A stretch of DNA of 64,000 nt from contig NZ_CAGKLC010000001.1 of the NCBI RefSeq assembly GCF_903469665.1, forward strand, positions 13,852 to 77,851. Reading direction: 5' to 3'. The translations under genes were made by a program, and so were the position numbers. The notes beneath the pieces were generated by a model. The model did no database searches. It was not told the DNA's origin and was given only the letters and a program-made list of their open reading frames with translations. The DNA is from Flavobacterium sp. UGB4466. Lineage in GTDB: Bacteria > Bacteroidota > Bacteroidia > Flavobacteriales > Flavobacteriaceae. Positions 28,087 to 35,944 of this stretch are shown piece by piece. Positions within the stretch are counted from its first letter, which is position 1. Every line of letters starts with the position of its first letter.

Positions 28087-28120
28087 GAAAAAGGCTGTCC
28101 ATTACGGACAGCCTTTTTTT
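28087..28120 (+). terminator. Terminator of the small secreted protein gene
   Basis: AAGGCTGTCC-ATTAC-GGACAGCCTT followed by T7: a perfect stem with a 5-nt loop. Confidence 0.94.
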
Positions 28121-28164
28121 GTGTCTATACTTTTAGTATTTTTGGTAAAACTCTTATAACGATA

Positions 28165-30216
28165 TTGAAAAATACTTCTCTAATATTATTCCTTTTTTGT
28201 TTTGTTTTTTTGGGTTGTAGCGAAAAGAATAAAGAACACAAACCTGATATTTTGCAAGAAGATAGTCTTGCTATTTACCTTTCGTTGGCAAAGGATATCA
28301 ATCTGCCTCTTGAGTATAAAAAGAAATACAATACAAAAGCATTGATGATTATTACGAATCAGGAAGATGATTCGCTTAATAAAGTAAATCTTTTTAAAGT
28401 TGCCAACCGGTATTACAATATGAATGAATGGAAAGATTATCTTCAAACCACAAAATTCATTTTGAAACGATCGATAGACTCCGGGGATTCTGTTAATGTA
28501 GCTAAAGCGTACAGTTATTTAGGAGATTATTATGTGTCAAAATCGGTATCAGACAGTGCCTTTTTGAATTATTTTAAGGCCGAGAAAGTTTATTCAAAAA
28601 TAAATGACAGGTACAATTTAGCTAAGACCTATTTGAACAAAGCGAATCTTCAGTTTAATGAAGGAGATTATTTTGAAAGTGAAATTAGTGTTTTTAAAGC
28701 GCTTCGGATCTTAAAGGAGGAAAAGAATGTCAATGATTTGCTTTATGATTGTTACAACTTATTGGGGTTGTTGTACAATGAACGGGAAGAGTTTAATAAG
28801 GCTCTTGAATTTCATAATAAAGCATTGGCGATTCTCACAGATAAATCAATCCCGGCTGAGTTTCAATTGAAAGCAACATCATTAAATAATATAGGTTTTG
28901 TCAATTTAAAGAAACATAACTACAAGATTGCAAAGTCATATTTTAAGGAAGCTTTGGAAGAGAAAAATTTGTACAAACAAAATGCAACATTGTACGCTAT
29001 CATCTTAGATAACTTGGCTTATTCTAGATTTAAGTTAGAAGAGCCTGAGGAATTATCTACCCAGTTTTATAAATCATTGAAAATCAGAGACAGTCTTGGT
29101 CTTAAATCGGGGGTGGTTTTAAGTAAAATGCATTTGTCGGAATATTTTGCTTCCAAAAAAGATACTTTTAAAGCTATTCAATATTCAAAACAGGCTTTGA
29201 TTTTGTCCCGTAGCTCAAATCAAATCAATAATGTTTTGGAAGTTCTGAGGCAAATTGCCGTTGTAGATCCTCAAAATGCGTCCGTTTATTCCGCAGAGTT
29301 TATTCAGTTAAACGACAAGATGCTTAAATTGGAGAGAAACATGGGGGAAAAATTTTCCAGAATACAATATGAAACCAGCGAAATAAAGAACCAAAATTCA
29401 AGTTTACAGGAGAAAAATAAAACTTTAATTTATGTTTTCAGTATTTGCACATTAATTGGTCTGTTTTTTTATGTTTATAAAACACAGCAGGCCAGACACA
29501 GGGAATTACTCTTTAAACAACAGCAGCAGGTTGCGAACGAAGACATCTATAATTTGATGATTTTGCAGCAAAATGACATTGAACAAACCCGAATTAAAGA
29601 AAAGAAAAAAGTAGCGCAGGATTTACACGATGGTGTGTTGGGAAGAATGTTTGGTGTGAGAATCAGTCTTGATAGTTTAGATAAAGTAGATGAGGGTGAG
29701 GCGGCTCCTAAGAGAAAAAAATACCTTGAGGAACTGAAAAAAATTGAAGAAGATATACGTGAGATTTCGCATGATTTAAACAGAGAAAAATCGGAATTAA
29801 TTAATAATTTTATCGCGATTTTAAACAAATTGTTTGAGGATCAAAGAAACACCTATGAGGTAAAATTAATTAGTTCTTTTGATTCCAATATTAAATGGGA
29901 ACTCGTGAGTAATAACGTAAAAATTAATTTATACAGAATTATTCAGGAAGCGCTTCAAAATTGCAATAAGTATGCGAAGGCGAGTACAATAGTGGTTGAA
30001 TTCAAAAGTGAAGTCGACCATTTGGTTTTGTCAATTGCTGATGACGGAATCGGGTTTAATACCAAAACAACAAGAAAAGGTATAGGATTGCATAATATTC
30101 AATACAGAGCGACAGAATGTAAAGGCTCTGTTTTCTTAAAATCGGCCAAAGGAGAAGGAACTCTTATGATAGTTAAAATTCCAATAGATCAAAAAATAAA
30201 TCTACAGCATACATGA
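28165..30216 (+). CDS. TPR-containing sensor histidine kinase (HisKA_3 type)
   Basis: 683 residues from a TTG at 28165. The N-terminus looks like a lipoprotein signal (LFCFVFLGCSEK). Tetratricopeptide repeats follow (about 90-370: AKAYSYLGDYYVSKS, LYDCYNLLGLLYNEREEFNKALEFHNKAL, ATSLNNIGFVNLKKHNYKIAKSYF). One transmembrane helix (about 418-438, TLIYVFSICTLIGLFFYVY) leads to a coiled linker, then the dimerisation/phospho-acceptor box KKKVAQDLHDGVLGRMFGVR with the His in DLHDG. The HATPase_c domain has EALQNCNKYA (N box), DDGIGFN (G1) and GIGLHNI (G2). It overlaps the next gene by 4 bp, so the two are translationally coupled. The signal sensed by the periplasmic TPR region is unknown. Confidence 0.92.
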   Translation: MKNTSLILFLFCFVFLGCSEKNKEHKPDILQEDSLAIYLSLAKDINLPLEYKKKYNTKALMIITNQEDDSLNKVNLFKVANRYYNMNEWKDYLQTTKFILKRSIDSGDSVNVAKAYSYLGDYYVSKSVSDSAFLNYFKAEKVYSKINDRYNLAKTYLNKANLQFNEGDYFESEISVFKALRILKEEKNVNDLLYDCYNLLGLLYNEREEFNKALEFHNKALAILTDKSIPAEFQLKATSLNNIGFVNLKKHNYKIAKSYFKEALEEKNLYKQNATLYAIILDNLAYSRFKLEEPEELSTQFYKSLKIRDSLGLKSGVVLSKMHLSEYFASKKDTFKAIQYSKQALILSRSSNQINNVLEVLRQIAVVDPQNASVYSAEFIQLNDKMLKLERNMGEKFSRIQYETSEIKNQNSSLQEKNKTLIYVFSICTLIGLFFYVYKTQQARHRELLFKQQQQVANEDIYNLMILQQNDIEQTRIKEKKKVAQDLHDGVLGRMFGVRISLDSLDKVDEGEAAPKRKKYLEELKKIEEDIREISHDLNREKSELINNFIAILNKLFEDQRNTYEVKLISSFDSNIKWELVSNNVKINLYRIIQEALQNCNKYAKASTIVVEFKSEVDHLVLSIADDGIGFNTKTTRKGIGLHNIQYRATECKGSVFLKSAKGEGTLMIVKIPIDQKINLQHT

Positions 30217-30911
30217 CAATTGACCCCAATCCACAGGCTCCTCAATTAATTAGGAAAAACATTTTAATTGTTGACGATCACCCTTTTATTATTGAAGGAT
30301 ATAAGAATGCGATAACACGTTATAATCCTGATAAGTATCAGTTTTTTATTTTGCAGGCCCATGATTGTAAATCAGGGTATGATTTAATCGAAGATGCTCA
30401 GACTCCTGAATTTGATGTTGCTTTTTTAGATATCAGCATGCCTCCATACGAAGAAAAGAATATTTTTTCGGGTGAAGATCTGGCGAAATTACTTCTGAAG
30501 AAAATGCCAAAATGCAAAATAATTCTGTTAACAATGTATACCGAATTATTAAAAATTAAAACAATCATCAGAACCATTAGCCCCAATGGTTTAATTATCA
30601 AAAATGATCTCACTTTTGATGAATTGCTTTTTGCATTTGATAAAGTAATGAAAAGTGATAAATATTACAGCCAGTCCGTTCAGAAGATACTCAATCAATC
30701 GGCTCATAATTCTATTGAAATTGATGAGTTTGACAAGCAAATTTTATTTCACTTGTCAAAAGGAACTTCTGTAGCAGACATGCCGCAATACATTCCAATT
30801 TCTGTTAATGAAATCGAAAAGCGCAAAGCGGGTCTTAAAGAACTGCTTAAAGTGAGAAGCGGTTTTGATGAAGACCTGGTCAAAGAAGCGAAATGTAAAG
30901 GGCTTTTTTAG
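30213..30911 (+). CDS. Response regulator partner of the 28165 kinase
   Basis: 232 residues. The ATG overlaps the kinase stop (ATGA), the usual coupling of a cognate pair. The receiver domain (about 16-145) has LIVDDHPFI, phospho-acceptor Asp in FDVAFLDISMP, Thr in ILLTMY and Lys in LIIKNDL. Residues 165-232 form a divergent LuxR/NarL-like helix-turn-helix (DEFDKQILFHLSKGTSVADMPQYIPISVNEIEKRKAGLKELL). The regulon is unknown. A terminator follows at 30928. Confidence 0.9.
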   Translation: MTIDPNPQAPQLIRKNILIVDDHPFIIEGYKNAITRYNPDKYQFFILQAHDCKSGYDLIEDAQTPEFDVAFLDISMPPYEEKNIFSGEDLAKLLLKKMPKCKIILLTMYTELLKIKTIIRTISPNGLIIKNDLTFDELLFAFDKVMKSDKYYSQSVQKILNQSAHNSIEIDEFDKQILFHLSKGTSVADMPQYIPISVNEIEKRKAGLKELLKVRSGFDEDLVKEAKCKGLF

Positions 30912-30927
30912 AAGGGGAAATTCCAAA

Positions 30928-30975
30928 AAAAAATCCAAATTCCAGGGATATTACCGGAATTTGGATTTTTTTTAT
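30928..30975 (+). terminator. Terminator of the kinase-regulator pair
   Basis: AAATCCAAATTCC / GGAATTTGGATTT (perfect 13-bp stem, 11-nt loop) followed by T8. Confidence 0.9.
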
Positions 30976-31076
30976 TTCAGTCTCAGTTCTCAGTTCTTAG
31001 TTCTCAGTCTCAGTCTCAGTTCTCAGTTTCATTTTTACTAAAGACTGCGACCGGGAACTGCGCCTGAAAACTGCGA
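30976..31076. repeat. CTCAGTT word-repeat tract (family 1)
   Basis: Between convergent genes lie eight or so copies of CTCAGT(T/C) words, then an inverted set (ACTGCGACC, AACTGCGCC, AAACTGCGACT). The two halves can pair as an imperfect long hairpin. The same word family recurs at 42395-42447. Confidence 0.75.
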
Positions 31077-31084
31077 CTAAAAAA

Positions 31085-32131
31085 CTACTCCGTCAGAGCA
31101 TCCCAGCCACGGGCTTTCAGTGCAATTTTTGTATTGGCACGGGTTACCAGATGAACTCCTTCGCTTTCATCAGCCATGTGACCAATAATCGAGAAGTTAG
31201 GGTTGCCTTTTATTTTATCAAAATCATTAATATCGATGGTGAATAATAATTCATAATCTTCACCGCCATTTATAGCAACCGTTGTACTGTCGATATTGAA
31301 TTCTTCACAGGTCGAAATGAATTGAGGGTCTAGCGGAAGTTTATCTTCATACAAATTACAACCCACTTTTGATTGTTTGCAGAGATGCATAATTTCAGAA
31401 GACAATCCGTCTGAAATATCAATCATCGCTGTAGGTTTAATTTCAAGTGCATGCAATAAAGTACGAACATCTTTTCGGGCCTCTGGTTTTAACTGGCGCT
31501 CGATCAAATAACTGTACATATCCAGATCCGGCTGGCTGTTAGGATTCACCTGAAAAACCTGTTTTTCACGCTCCAATACCTGCAATCCCATATAAGCTGC
31601 TCCTATGTCTCCGGTAACAACAAGTAAGTCGGTTTGTTTGGCACCATTTCGGTAAACAATTTCTTCTTCGTTAGCTTCACCAATTGCAGTGATGCTAATA
31701 ATTAGTCCTTTTTGCGATGAGGTAGTATCACCACCAATAACATCTACTTTGTACTCTTTTGCAGCATGTGTAATGCCTTCAAATAATTCTTCTAAGGCTT
31801 CTAGTGGGAAACGATTAGAAACCGCCACAGAAACCGTTATTTGCGTTGGTTTTGCATTCATCGCACAAATGTCGGACAGGTTAACAACAACCGATTTGTA
31901 ACCTAAATGTTTTAAAGGCATATACGCCAGGTCAAAATGTACGCCCTCAATTAATAAATCGGTGGAGACCACTACTTTTTTGTCCTTAAAATCAAGGACA
32001 GCGGCATCATCGCCTATACTTTTTAGGGTAGATTCCTGAGTGACATCAAAATTTTTGGTTAAATGGTCAATTAGGCCAAACTCGCCTAATTGTGCTATAC
32101 TGGTACGTTGCGGATTTTTATCTTCGATCAT
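31085..32131 (-). CDS. thiL: Thiamine-monophosphate kinase
   Basis: 348 residues. ThiL phosphorylates thiamine monophosphate to thiamine diphosphate with ATP. Family motifs: LGEFGLIDHL, SIGDDAAVLDF and STDLLIEGVHFDL (metal and nucleotide loops), SVVVNLSDICAMNAKP, DVIGGDTTSS, VTGDIGAAYMGLQVL, MIDISDGLSSEIMHL and NGGEDYELLFT. Length and order are normal. A TACCTTTG box (32162-32169, minus) is a possible -7 element. It ends close to a word-repeat tract shared with the convergent regulator gene. Confidence 0.96.
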   Translation of the reverse strand: MIEDKNPQRTSIAQLGEFGLIDHLTKNFDVTQESTLKSIGDDAAVLDFKDKKVVVSTDLLIEGVHFDLAYMPLKHLGYKSVVVNLSDICAMNAKPTQITVSVAVSNRFPLEALEELFEGITHAAKEYKVDVIGGDTTSSQKGLIISITAIGEANEEEIVYRNGAKQTDLLVVTGDIGAAYMGLQVLEREKQVFQVNPNSQPDLDMYSYLIERQLKPEARKDVRTLLHALEIKPTAMIDISDGLSSEIMHLCKQSKVGCNLYEDKLPLDPQFISTCEEFNIDSTTVAINGGEDYELLFTIDINDFDKIKGNPNFSIIGHMADESEGVHLVTRANTKIALKARGWDALTE

Positions 32132-32526
32132 TTTCTTTTAAGTTCCAAAGTTTGTAAGGGGCAAAGGTACAAAGGTTTTGTTTAATTTTTTGGATTGTCG
32201 TCTGCATTACTTTTTCATTATGAAGAGCTTTACCGGAAAAGTCGATTCCGTTTATTTTCGATAGGATTCTTCCCGCCTTCAAATTAGATAAATTCAAAAG
32301 GGAAGAAGCTGCTTCATCTGTATTTTTACTGAGCAAATTTATTGTTTTGTTTTTTAGAGTTTGTTTATCAGTGATTTATGGCGTTGAATCTGAGCAAAAT
32401 GTAATAAATTTGTGCGTCCTGCTGTTAGAAAAGAAAATATTTTTAAAATTTTATTTTCCTGCTGACATACTGTTGTCACCGACCCTCAATACTTTTGAAG
32501 TATCAAATAATTAAAACTTTAAAATT
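32132..32526. other. 395-bp divergent intergenic region
   Basis: It separates thiL (minus) from the DinB-like gene (plus). It holds the candidate thiL -7 box (32162-32169) and the plus-strand promoter at 32384-32412. An open frame on the minus strand (32118-32336) overlaps the thiL start and its promoter and has no recognisable product, so it is not called. Confidence 0.5.
32384..32412 (+). promoter_or_regulatory. Predicted promoter of the DinB-like gene pair
   Basis: TTG (32384-32386), an 18-bp spacer and TAAATTTG (32405-32412) match the Bacteroidota consensus. The leader would be about 108 nt. Confidence 0.6.
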
Positions 32527-33009
32527 ATGAAAACATTAGCAGCTCAAGTAATTACTCCAGAAGATTTATTGATACACTGGCAAGGACACCGTAAGCTTAC
32601 ACGTAACCTTATTGAAAAATTTCCGGAGAAAGATTTTTTCGAATTTTCAATTGGAGGAATGCGAACTTTCGCCAAGTTGACCGATGAGCTTTTAGCTATC
32701 GCAGTTCCGGGTATTAAAGGAATTGTAAACAGAGAAGTGAAGCCATTTTCAGAAGAAGCAACAGAGAAACTGATTTTCAAAGCGCAATATCTTGAAAAAT
32801 GGGATGAAGCAACAGCTGAAATCAATGAACTCTGGCAAAAATTATCGATCGAAGACTTTAGTGAAAATTTTAACCTTTTTGGTCAGTATGAATTTCCAAT
32901 ATATCAGAACATACTGTATTTTATTGACAATGAAGTACACCACCGCGGACAAGGATATGTGTATTTAAGAGCTTTAAATATAGAACCTCCATTTTTCTGG
33001 GAAAGATAA
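32527..33009 (+). CDS. DinB-like family protein
   Basis: 160 residues of the DinB/YfiT four-helix bundle class: LIHWQGHRKLTRNLIEKFP near the start, a middle GMRTFAKLTDELL helix and the C-terminal VHHRGQGYVYLRAL. The HHRGQ His is a typical metal ligand. The family includes thiol transferases (bacillithiol, mycothiol) and damage-inducible proteins; the reaction here is unknown. It is followed by a second DinB-like gene 50 bp away and probably co-transcribed with it. Confidence 0.85.
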   Translation: MKTLAAQVITPEDLLIHWQGHRKLTRNLIEKFPEKDFFEFSIGGMRTFAKLTDELLAIAVPGIKGIVNREVKPFSEEATEKLIFKAQYLEKWDEATAEINELWQKLSIEDFSENFNLFGQYEFPIYQNILYFIDNEVHHRGQGYVYLRALNIEPPFFWER

Positions 33010-33059
33010 TCGTAACCGGAAGTATTTGATAAATTTTATTCTAATATAAATCGAACAGT

Positions 33060-33560
33060 ATGAGTTTTAAAAAAATCATGACCAATTATGCCGCTTATAA
33101 TTTATGGGTAAATCAACAATTTGTGAATTGGCTTTCGGCAAAAACCGATGAATTGCTGCATAAAGAAGTTCTTTCAAGCTATCCTAGCATTATTAAAACG
33201 CTACATCATATTTGGGAAACCGAAGAATACTGGTTTTCAATAATAGCCGAAATTCCACAACCGGAAAGAAGGGAAGCTGTTGATTTGAACAAGGATGAAA
33301 TATTTGAAGGATTATTGAGTACCTCCACAAAATTAGCTGCATTTATCACATCATTATCAGACGAACAGTTATTGAAAACAATCAAAATTGAAAATCCATG
33401 GTTTCAGTGCGAACAGCCTGTAAGCGACTACTTGCTGCAGGTGGTGAATCACGGAACGTATCACCGAGGACAAATTGTAACCATTGGAAGAAATGTTGGT
33501 ATTACTGATGCTTCTAACACTGATTATAATTTTTACAATGTGGTAAAAGAGAAACACTAG
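33060..33560 (+). CDS. DinB family protein
   Basis: 166 residues with clear DinB features: NYAAYNLWVNQQFVNWL, IIKTLHHIWETEEYWFSII (first metal His) and VVNHGTYHRGQIVTIGRNVGI (two further His). Likely a metal-dependent small enzyme of unknown substrate. It is second in a two-gene unit with another DinB-like gene, and a WYL-domain regulator lies convergent just beyond a shared terminator. Confidence 0.9.
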   Translation: MSFKKIMTNYAAYNLWVNQQFVNWLSAKTDELLHKEVLSSYPSIIKTLHHIWETEEYWFSIIAEIPQPERREAVDLNKDEIFEGLLSTSTKLAAFITSLSDEQLLKTIKIENPWFQCEQPVSDYLLQVVNHGTYHRGQIVTIGRNVGITDASNTDYNFYNVVKEKH

Positions 33561-33565
33561 ATTTG

Positions 33566-33609
33566 AAAAACTCCTAAGGATGATATTTTATCTTTAGGAG
33601 TTTTTTTTT
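33566..33609 (+). terminator. Terminator between the DinB pair and the WYL regulator
   Basis: AAAAACTCCTAA ... TTAGGAGTTTTT with a 16-nt loop and T10. It has A/T runs on both sides and touches the stop codon of the convergent gene at 33608. Confidence 0.9.
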
Positions 33610-34564
33610 ATAGCAGTCTTTTACGGTTGATTTCCAGTAATTCCAGTGTTTTGGCCTTGAGTATTTCAGGTTCCAGAATCGTAGCGTAATCTCCATACAT
33701 TAGAAACCATCGCGGAAATGAGTTTTCAATATCGCGTGACATAAAAGTCATTTCTATTTTTCCGTCTACTTCTTTTTCTGAAATGAATCCGTGGTACTTT
33801 TTTTCGGTACCCAGGTAACGGGCGATTTTTTTGTCAACTAAAATTCGGACTTTTGTTGTTGGACAAGTTTCTGTTTTTTTGATATAAGTTTCTAAAGCAT
33901 CGTGTTCGATCGTAAAATCAGAATCTGTTTTTCGAATACCCTGAATTCTGTCTGTTCTAAACTGACGATAGTCTTGTCGTAAATGACAATATCCTAAAAA
34001 ATACCAGTTGTTGTTATCGTGAAAAACACCCACAGGTTCTATGTTTCTTTGCGTAGCCGTATCGGTTTCGTAGGTTTTGTACGAAAGTAAAAGCTGTTTT
34101 TTCTCTGCAATACCTTCAAAAAGAAGTGCTAAAGTATTTGGCGAATTATCATTAAACATCGGTTCGGAAGTGTTCATTATAACCCGCGATTCGATATTGG
34201 ATAGCCAGTCTTTATCGGTACTTCTTAAAACAGATTTCAGTTTGTACATGGCCGAAGCATAATGAGCTCCAAGCGAAGGATCGGTAAATTTCTGCATAAG
34301 TTTTTCGGCAGCAATAAAGCTGCTTACTTCTTCGCGTGTAAACATAACGGGAGGTAATCTGTAACCGTCCATTAACGCATAACCCACTCCGGCTTCACTG
34401 TAAATAGGGACTCCTGAAGCTTCCAGCGTTCGAATGTCTCTATAAATCGTTCGTAAACTACAATCAAAACGATCGGCCAATTCCTGTGCTTTTACAATTT
34501 TTTTGGATTGTAATTGGATGAGGATGGCGATAATTCGGTCAAATCGTTTTGGAGTTTCGTCCAT
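33608..34564 (-). CDS. YafY-type HTH/WYL-domain transcriptional regulator
   Basis: 318 residues from the ATG at 34564 (MDETPKRFDRIIAIL); the frame reaches a TTG at 34579, judged less likely. An N-terminal HTH_11 winged helix (LQSKKIVKAQELADRFDCSLRTIYRDIRTLEASGVPIYSEAGVGYAL) is followed by a WYL domain (about 165-240: KQLLLSYKTYE..., VGVFHDNNNWYFLGYCHLRQDYRQFRTDRI) and a WCX extension. Such regulators bind small ligands or nucleic acid through the WYL pocket. They are often neighbours of DinB genes, as here. Control of the DinB pair is plausible but unproven. Confidence 0.9.
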   Translation of the reverse strand: MDETPKRFDRIIAILIQLQSKKIVKAQELADRFDCSLRTIYRDIRTLEASGVPIYSEAGVGYALMDGYRLPPVMFTREEVSSFIAAEKLMQKFTDPSLGAHYASAMYKLKSVLRSTDKDWLSNIESRVIMNTSEPMFNDNSPNTLALLFEGIAEKKQLLLSYKTYETDTATQRNIEPVGVFHDNNNWYFLGYCHLRQDYRQFRTDRIQGIRKTDSDFTIEHDALETYIKKTETCPTTKVRILVDKKIARYLGTEKKYHGFISEKEVDGKIEMTFMSRDIENSFPRWFLMYGDYATILEPEILKAKTLELLEINRKRLL

Positions 34565-34741
34565 TTTTTCTAGGTTCAAAGGTTCAGAGGTTCAAAGTTA
34601 CAAAGGTTTGATGTTTAAAGAAATAAAAAGCTGTTCCAAATTGAGACAGATTGCTTTTGTTTTGCGTCTGCGATATAATGTGCTCATAAGGTTATTGTTG
34701 AAATATAAAATAACAGTTTGCTGGTTTCAAAAAGGTATTTC

Positions 34742-34988
34742 GCTCCATTGGAGCTTTTTGATGCTGGGGAATTACATTTTCGATGCGTATTTTACTCCGC
34801 TGGAGCAGTTTGAGATAGAAAAAGTGGTAGTTCTTTTCGAGAAAAATTTTAATTGATGTAAAACAAAGGGGCTGAATCATTTATGAGTCAGCCCCTTTGT
34901 TTATTCAGATAATTGGCATTGTTTACTCCGTTGGAGCAAAATATTTATAGATAATAAAAAGCAGTAGGGGGAAAAGCTCCAGCGGAGC
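34742..34988. repeat. Four GCTCC-N3-GGAGC palindromic elements
   Basis: GCTCCATTGGAGC at 34742-34754, CTCCGCTGGAG at 34795-34805, CTCCGTTGGAG at 34926-34936 and GCTCCAGCGGAGC at 34976-34988. They are variants of one short palindrome scattered in a non-coding stretch, like REP-type elements. Confidence 0.8.
34861..34902. terminator. Strong hairpin, terminator-like
   Basis: A perfect 15-bp stem (AAACAAAGGGGCTGA / TCAGCCCCTTTGTTT) with a 12-nt loop. It could end the toxin-antitoxin transcript coming from the right on the minus strand, although it is about 285 bp from the toxin stop. No plus-strand gene accounts for it. Confidence 0.6.
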
Positions 34989-35186
34989 GGTATATTTTGC
35001 CTTACAGTACAGGGTTTTCTAATTTTTGTAAATATCCTGGTCTGCAAAAATTCACGATAATGTGTTTGAACAAAGTGTATGAATTATTTCAATTACAATA
35101 AACAATATGTATTGCTCGCTTCTCTAAAAACACAACAATATTAAAAAGTAAAGTACCGATAACTTTAGTCCTTACCTTCATGTTAC

Positions 35187-35483
35187 TTATTTTTTCCAGA
35201 TCTCAGGATTTCTTGAAGTATGAAAAACAGCAAGAACGTTTACTGTTTTAAGGTCTTCGTTAATTGAATAATGAATTAAAAACGGAAATTTTTCAATCTT
35301 CCAACATCTTATTTCATGATATTTCTTTGAAAACAAATATGGATTTTTCTTTAAAGAATTAATTTGTTTTTTGGTTTGATTTTTAAAACGTGATCCCAAA
35401 CCTTTTGATTGCATTTCATACCATTCAGAAGTATTTTGAATGTCATTGAAAGCATCAATATCTATTTTTAAAGAGTAATTCAA
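35187..35483 (-). CDS. Type II toxin, RelE/ParE family
   Basis: 98 residues. The fold signature of ParE/RelE toxins is visible: SLKIDIDAFNDIQNTSEWYEMQSKGLGSRFKNQ, then NPYLFSKKYHEIRCWKIEKFPFLIHYSI and a last strand VNVLAVFHTSRNPEIWKK with the Arg near the end. Such toxins poison gyrase (ParE) or cut mRNA (RelE); which one applies is not clear. The start is TTG at 35483, three bases after the antitoxin stop, so translation is probably coupled and weak. Confidence 0.88.
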   Translation of the reverse strand: MNYSLKIDIDAFNDIQNTSEWYEMQSKGLGSRFKNQTKKQINSLKKNPYLFSKKYHEIRCWKIEKFPFLIHYSINEDLKTVNVLAVFHTSRNPEIWKK

Positions 35484-35486
35484 AAA

Positions 35487-35708
35487 TTATAGATTTTTAG
35501 CAACATCATCCCAGTCTAAAAGTCTTTCTGGATTTGCTTTGGCTTTTGTTATTCTGTCTAAAACTATTTTCTGATGCTCAACCGGAATTTCCATACTATC
35601 ATTCCAGATAGCATCATTGATTTTCAGCCTGTCTTTTGGGGATAGTTGTTTTACTGCCTCAATCAATTGGTTAACACTTAGATTGATGTTTAATTTTATA
35701 GTTTCCAT
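35487..35708 (-). CDS. Antitoxin (addiction-module component family)
   Basis: 73 residues resembling the short addiction-module proteins that precede ParE-type toxins: LSVNQLIEAVKQLSPKDRLKINDAIWN followed by a tail with LDRITKAKANPERLLDWDDVAKNL. The C-terminal half would wrap the toxin. It starts at the ATG 35708, upstream of the toxin in the same unit. No operator palindrome was recognised. Confidence 0.85.
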   Translation of the reverse strand: METIKLNINLSVNQLIEAVKQLSPKDRLKINDAIWNDSMEIPVEHQKIVLDRITKAKANPERLLDWDDVAKNL

Positions 35709-35868
35709 AAGAACAAAGTTAATGAAAAAATGATTTTAAAGTGAATGAATTTCTTGACAACAAGATTATTTTTATTTGTCTGCTGCTCCGGCTGGAGGTA
35801 ATTGAGTTTATTCTGAAGCTTTTTTTGAAAAATAGAATCATTACCATAAATTCCTTTTCAAATTGAAA

Positions 35869-35902
35869 CAAAAAAACCTGACAATTTTCATCATCAGGTT
35901 TT
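35869..35902 (-). terminator. lepA terminator
   Basis: On the minus strand, AAAACCTGA-N12-TCAGGTTTT followed by TTTG, about 43 bp after the lepA stop. Confidence 0.75.
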
Positions 35903-35944
35903 CTCTATATTCTTTGTTCTTTACTCTATTTTCTCAAAAAAAAC

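Larger units (their letters stand above)
34565..35186. other. 622-bp gene-poor region rich in short palindromes
   Basis: It contains a GGTTCAAAGGTTCAGAGG word tract just upstream of the WYL regulator (34571-34610), four CTCCGCTGGAG-type palindromes (34742-34988) and a strong hairpin at 34861-34902. The only plus-strand frame (ending 34856) runs through the palindromes and antisense over the WYL gene start, so it is not called. No RNA gene was recognised. Confidence 0.6.

Noticed and set aside
32118..32336. Minus-strand frame of 72 codons overlapping the thiL start
   Set aside because: It covers the thiL start codon and the candidate -7 box TACCTTTG, has no signal peptide or known domain, and reads like upstream non-coding DNA.
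34503..34856. Plus-strand frame of 117 codons ending just before a hairpin
   Set aside because: It runs antisense over the start of the WYL regulator and through short palindromic repeats. The product has no recognisable features. The nearby hairpin is better explained as a repeat or a minus-strand terminator.
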